A stretch of 64,000 bases of DNA from Gammaproteobacteria bacterium (GTDB taxonomy: Bacteria > Pseudomonadota > Gammaproteobacteria > Pseudomonadales > Pseudomonadaceae), in the NCBI GenBank assembly GCA_903970465.1, contig CAJCIO010000018.1, positions 1 through 64,000 on the forward strand, in the 5' to 3' direction. Below the pieces are notes generated by a model. That model made no database searches and was not told the origin of the DNA. It worked only from the letters and a program-made list of their open reading frames with translations. The translations under genes and the position numbers were made by a program. This document shows positions 63,401-64,000 of the stretch, one piece after another (position 1 is the first letter of the stretch; every line of letters begins with the position of its first letter).

Positions 63401-63458
63401 CGGCCAGCGCGGCATCGAGTGTGGTGACGCTGCTTGCATCCAGGGTTTGGTCGAGCAT
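60450..63458 (-). CDS. bphP: Bacteriophytochrome with two histidine kinase modules
   Basis: A 1002-residue red/far-red photoreceptor kinase. PAS, GAF and PHY domains fill residues about 20-520. The biliverdin-binding cysteine is C21, just before EPIRVPGAIQPHG, and the GAF motif FPASDIPAQARALY is intact. A classical HisKA follows, with H546 (VVSHDLRNPM) and an HATPase with NLVGNAIKFTPQ, DNGVGIP and NGLGLYISQ. After a linker a second kinase core appears: H809 in ELNHRVKNTLATVQAI, an N-box HELMANAVQHGAL and a G-box EGFGFRLIRRS, of the HWE/HisKA_2 type. The usual length is 730-770 residues. No haem oxygenase (bphO) gene is in the window. Confidence 0.93.
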   Translation of the reverse strand: MLDQTLDASSVTTLDAALAACADEPIRVPGAIQPHGFLLSLAGQPLRIEQVSANLARAIGLECHALLGKPLSVLIPAQQAQLIEQAYAEGPSADGDHIRVSVGDADYSAALHHHEDLLIIELEPFVQPVQEQSRTITRVLRNLQATSNLETLFDISVHEIQALTGYDRVIIYRFEPEGHGKVVAQALTGSLPSYSGLNFPASDIPAQARALYRLNWIRVIPDATYVPVPLVPVLRPDSGQPLDLSFATLRSVSPVHCEYLKNMGVQSSMSISLLEDGELWGLITCSHPAPLLVPREYRDACALIGQLLSVKICAIVATQIQHDREDKVTMLGQLAEAMASADREILAGLATRAELLQSLTQATGVAVLIEDDLQLFGSCPTPAQVRALHRWIRDVGLNSQKLKERTQGLQGLGLFHSAALQQEHPPAAAYRDVASGVIAFVLPKPVDNAVIWFRPQLTSNMQWSGNPADHLRIGSTGASSHRLHPRQSFDVWEEQVVGIAQPWSRGDLYAAEDIRRSALEHDLERQVQREQEAVRMRDELVAVVSHDLRNPMSIIIMQCGMMQRWAVSDSILENRHIRRALATIENATTRMNSLLEDLLDTARIEAGRYQLSCQPLSVTRLLEETCALLVTLTTAKQIELNCTAADGLVINADPERIFQVLSNLVGNAIKFTPQGGTIDIDVIVDGADVLFKVADNGVGIPAQNLPYIFQRYWSVKEGNPRGNGLGLYISQGIIAAHGGRLWAHSEPGCGSIFTFSLPAHSGPAIGSELAVLKQSGTTARLAQSISGKLERQQLEDRATRAGLLNELNHRVKNTLATVQAIASLTASNSDSLATFRQSFDARLLALSQAHDALARAEWLSSELEDLIAQLQRPEGGTGRILLLGDPVTLEPRTSLALSMVFHELMANAVQHGALSSLHSSPGGHITLTATMNTTTSPRTLNIHWLEADGPPIAATTFEGFGFRLIRRSIERELDGTAQVLFAATGLSWSMTLPWHEKADGDS

Positions 63459-63851
63459 GACGCGGCCTCCTAGGGTTTCAGGCGGGTACGGCTGGACGCT
63501 GCAATCGACAGACGGATCGATGCAGTAAGGTTTTCAGCCGGCCACAGTGAAGCAGGGGCGATCAGAGGCCCGGATGGACGCGCAAGGCTATGCGAGGTTA
63601 CCGCGAAGGTGCGGCGTAAAGACGTGGGGGTGGCAGGCCGGCTTGATGAGGGGATGGGCAGCGTGGCCTGCCTGAGGACGCGTCACCATAACAGGAGATG
63701 GCGGCATGCGTATGGTCTTTGGTCGATCTGCGCTGGCAGCCGGTCGGGGACCGGCGTATCGTTCGCACCGCGCGGGCGTTCGGCAAGGCCCGCAAGCCCG
63801 AAAACGGGCACCGTGAACGCCTTGCCAGCCTCTTCTGTTCGAGTACCGATA
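63459..63851. other. Gap between phytochrome and MATE genes
   Basis: A 393-base divergent region with short hairpins: GCCGGTC/GACCGGC near 63736-63752 and GCCCG-AAAA-CGGGC at 63796-63809. The latter is near the MATE start and could be a leader stem. AGGAGATGG at 63693 precedes a 36-codon frame that is probably spurious. Confidence 0.35.
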
Positions 63852-64000
63852 ATGACGCTTGCCCGCGCCAGATTTACCCAGGGCTCTGTTGCTGGTCATC
63901 TGATCGAGACTGCCAGCACGAGCGCATTGAGCCTGCTCGCGGTATTTCTGGTCGATATCTTTACCCTGATCTATGTGTCCAGGCTCGACGATCAGGTCGC
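63852..64000 (+). CDS. MATE-family efflux transporter (5' part only)
   Basis: The first 49 codons of a gene cut by the window end. RFTQGSVAGHLIETASTSAL followed by the hydrophobic segment SLLAVFLVDIFTLIYVSRL matches the N-terminus of MATE multidrug or metabolite antiporters, with the first membrane helix visible. The ATG at 63852 is the most likely start. The rest of the protein is outside the window, so the assignment rests on a short stretch. Confidence 0.65.
   Translation, partial: MTLARARFTQGSVAGHLIETASTSALSLLAVFLVDIFTLIYVSRLDDQV

Noticed and set aside
63706-63816. A 36-codon frame with a fair AGGAG site
   Set aside because: The product is arginine- and glycine-rich with no similarity to known small proteins. 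It spans two hairpins and is more likely leader sequence.

Overview
The window looks like a chromosomal segment of a fluorescent-group or syringae-group Pseudomonas. It is GC-rich and gene-dense. Pseudomonas-type signs include a DUF1652 protein, REP-like repeats with the GCGAGGGAGCTTGCTCCCG type of core, an exact PtxS-type operator in front of a gluconate dehydrogenase operon, and a Tde1/Tdi1-like type VI DNase effector and immunity pair. I see no tRNA, rRNA, CRISPR array or transposase. The genus is an inference from gene content.

Layout. 0-3 kb: an AT-richer accessory island carrying an Ntox15/HxxD DNase-like effector and its GAD-like/DUF1851 immunity protein. It is bracketed by about 235-bp direct repeats, each a long hairpin, and a related third element follows. 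3-9.6 kb: MFS transporter, HhH protein, DUF1652, AroE-like dehydrogenase, DUF2252, EthD protein and periplasmic purine nucleoside permease. 10-14.2 kb: nucleoside salvage operon tsx-cdd-nupC-deoA. 15.4-26.7 kb: a locus for blocked D-amino acids, with LysR regulator, N-carbamoyl-D-amino acid hydrolase, D-amino acid transaminase, complete peptide-type ABC importer, D-aminoacylase, RidA and a DadA-like dehydrogenase. 26.8-35 kb: NTF2-like protein, LysR, aldehyde dehydrogenase, GGDEF, CHAD, phosphoesterase and chemoreceptor.

35-42.6 kb: idonate/gluconate-type dehydrogenases, GGDEF, nitronate monooxygenase, hppD, and a DUF3313 lipoprotein divergent from a TetR regulator with two palindromes between them. 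42.6-47.8 kb: LysR, a partial polar amino acid ABC system, an enolase-superfamily enzyme and a second DadA-like oxidase. 48-53.2 kb: three-subunit membrane gluconate 2-dehydrogenase with a PtxS-type operator, a REP cluster and a PfkB sugar kinase. 53.4-56.9 kb: LysR, sugar-acid MFS and UV endonuclease UvsE. 57-60 kb: D-serine ammonia-lyase and an amidase. 60-63.5 kb: a response regulator and a 1002-residue bacteriophytochrome that ends in two successive histidine kinase modules. The window ends inside a MATE transporter gene.

Two metabolic themes recur. One is scavenging of D-amino acids and their N-blocked derivatives, at three separate loci. The other is periplasmic and cytoplasmic oxidation of sugar acids. 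The best candidates for something under-described are the 15.4-26.7 kb D-amino acid locus, the tandem-kinase phytochrome and the long-hairpin repeat family around the type VI effector pair.
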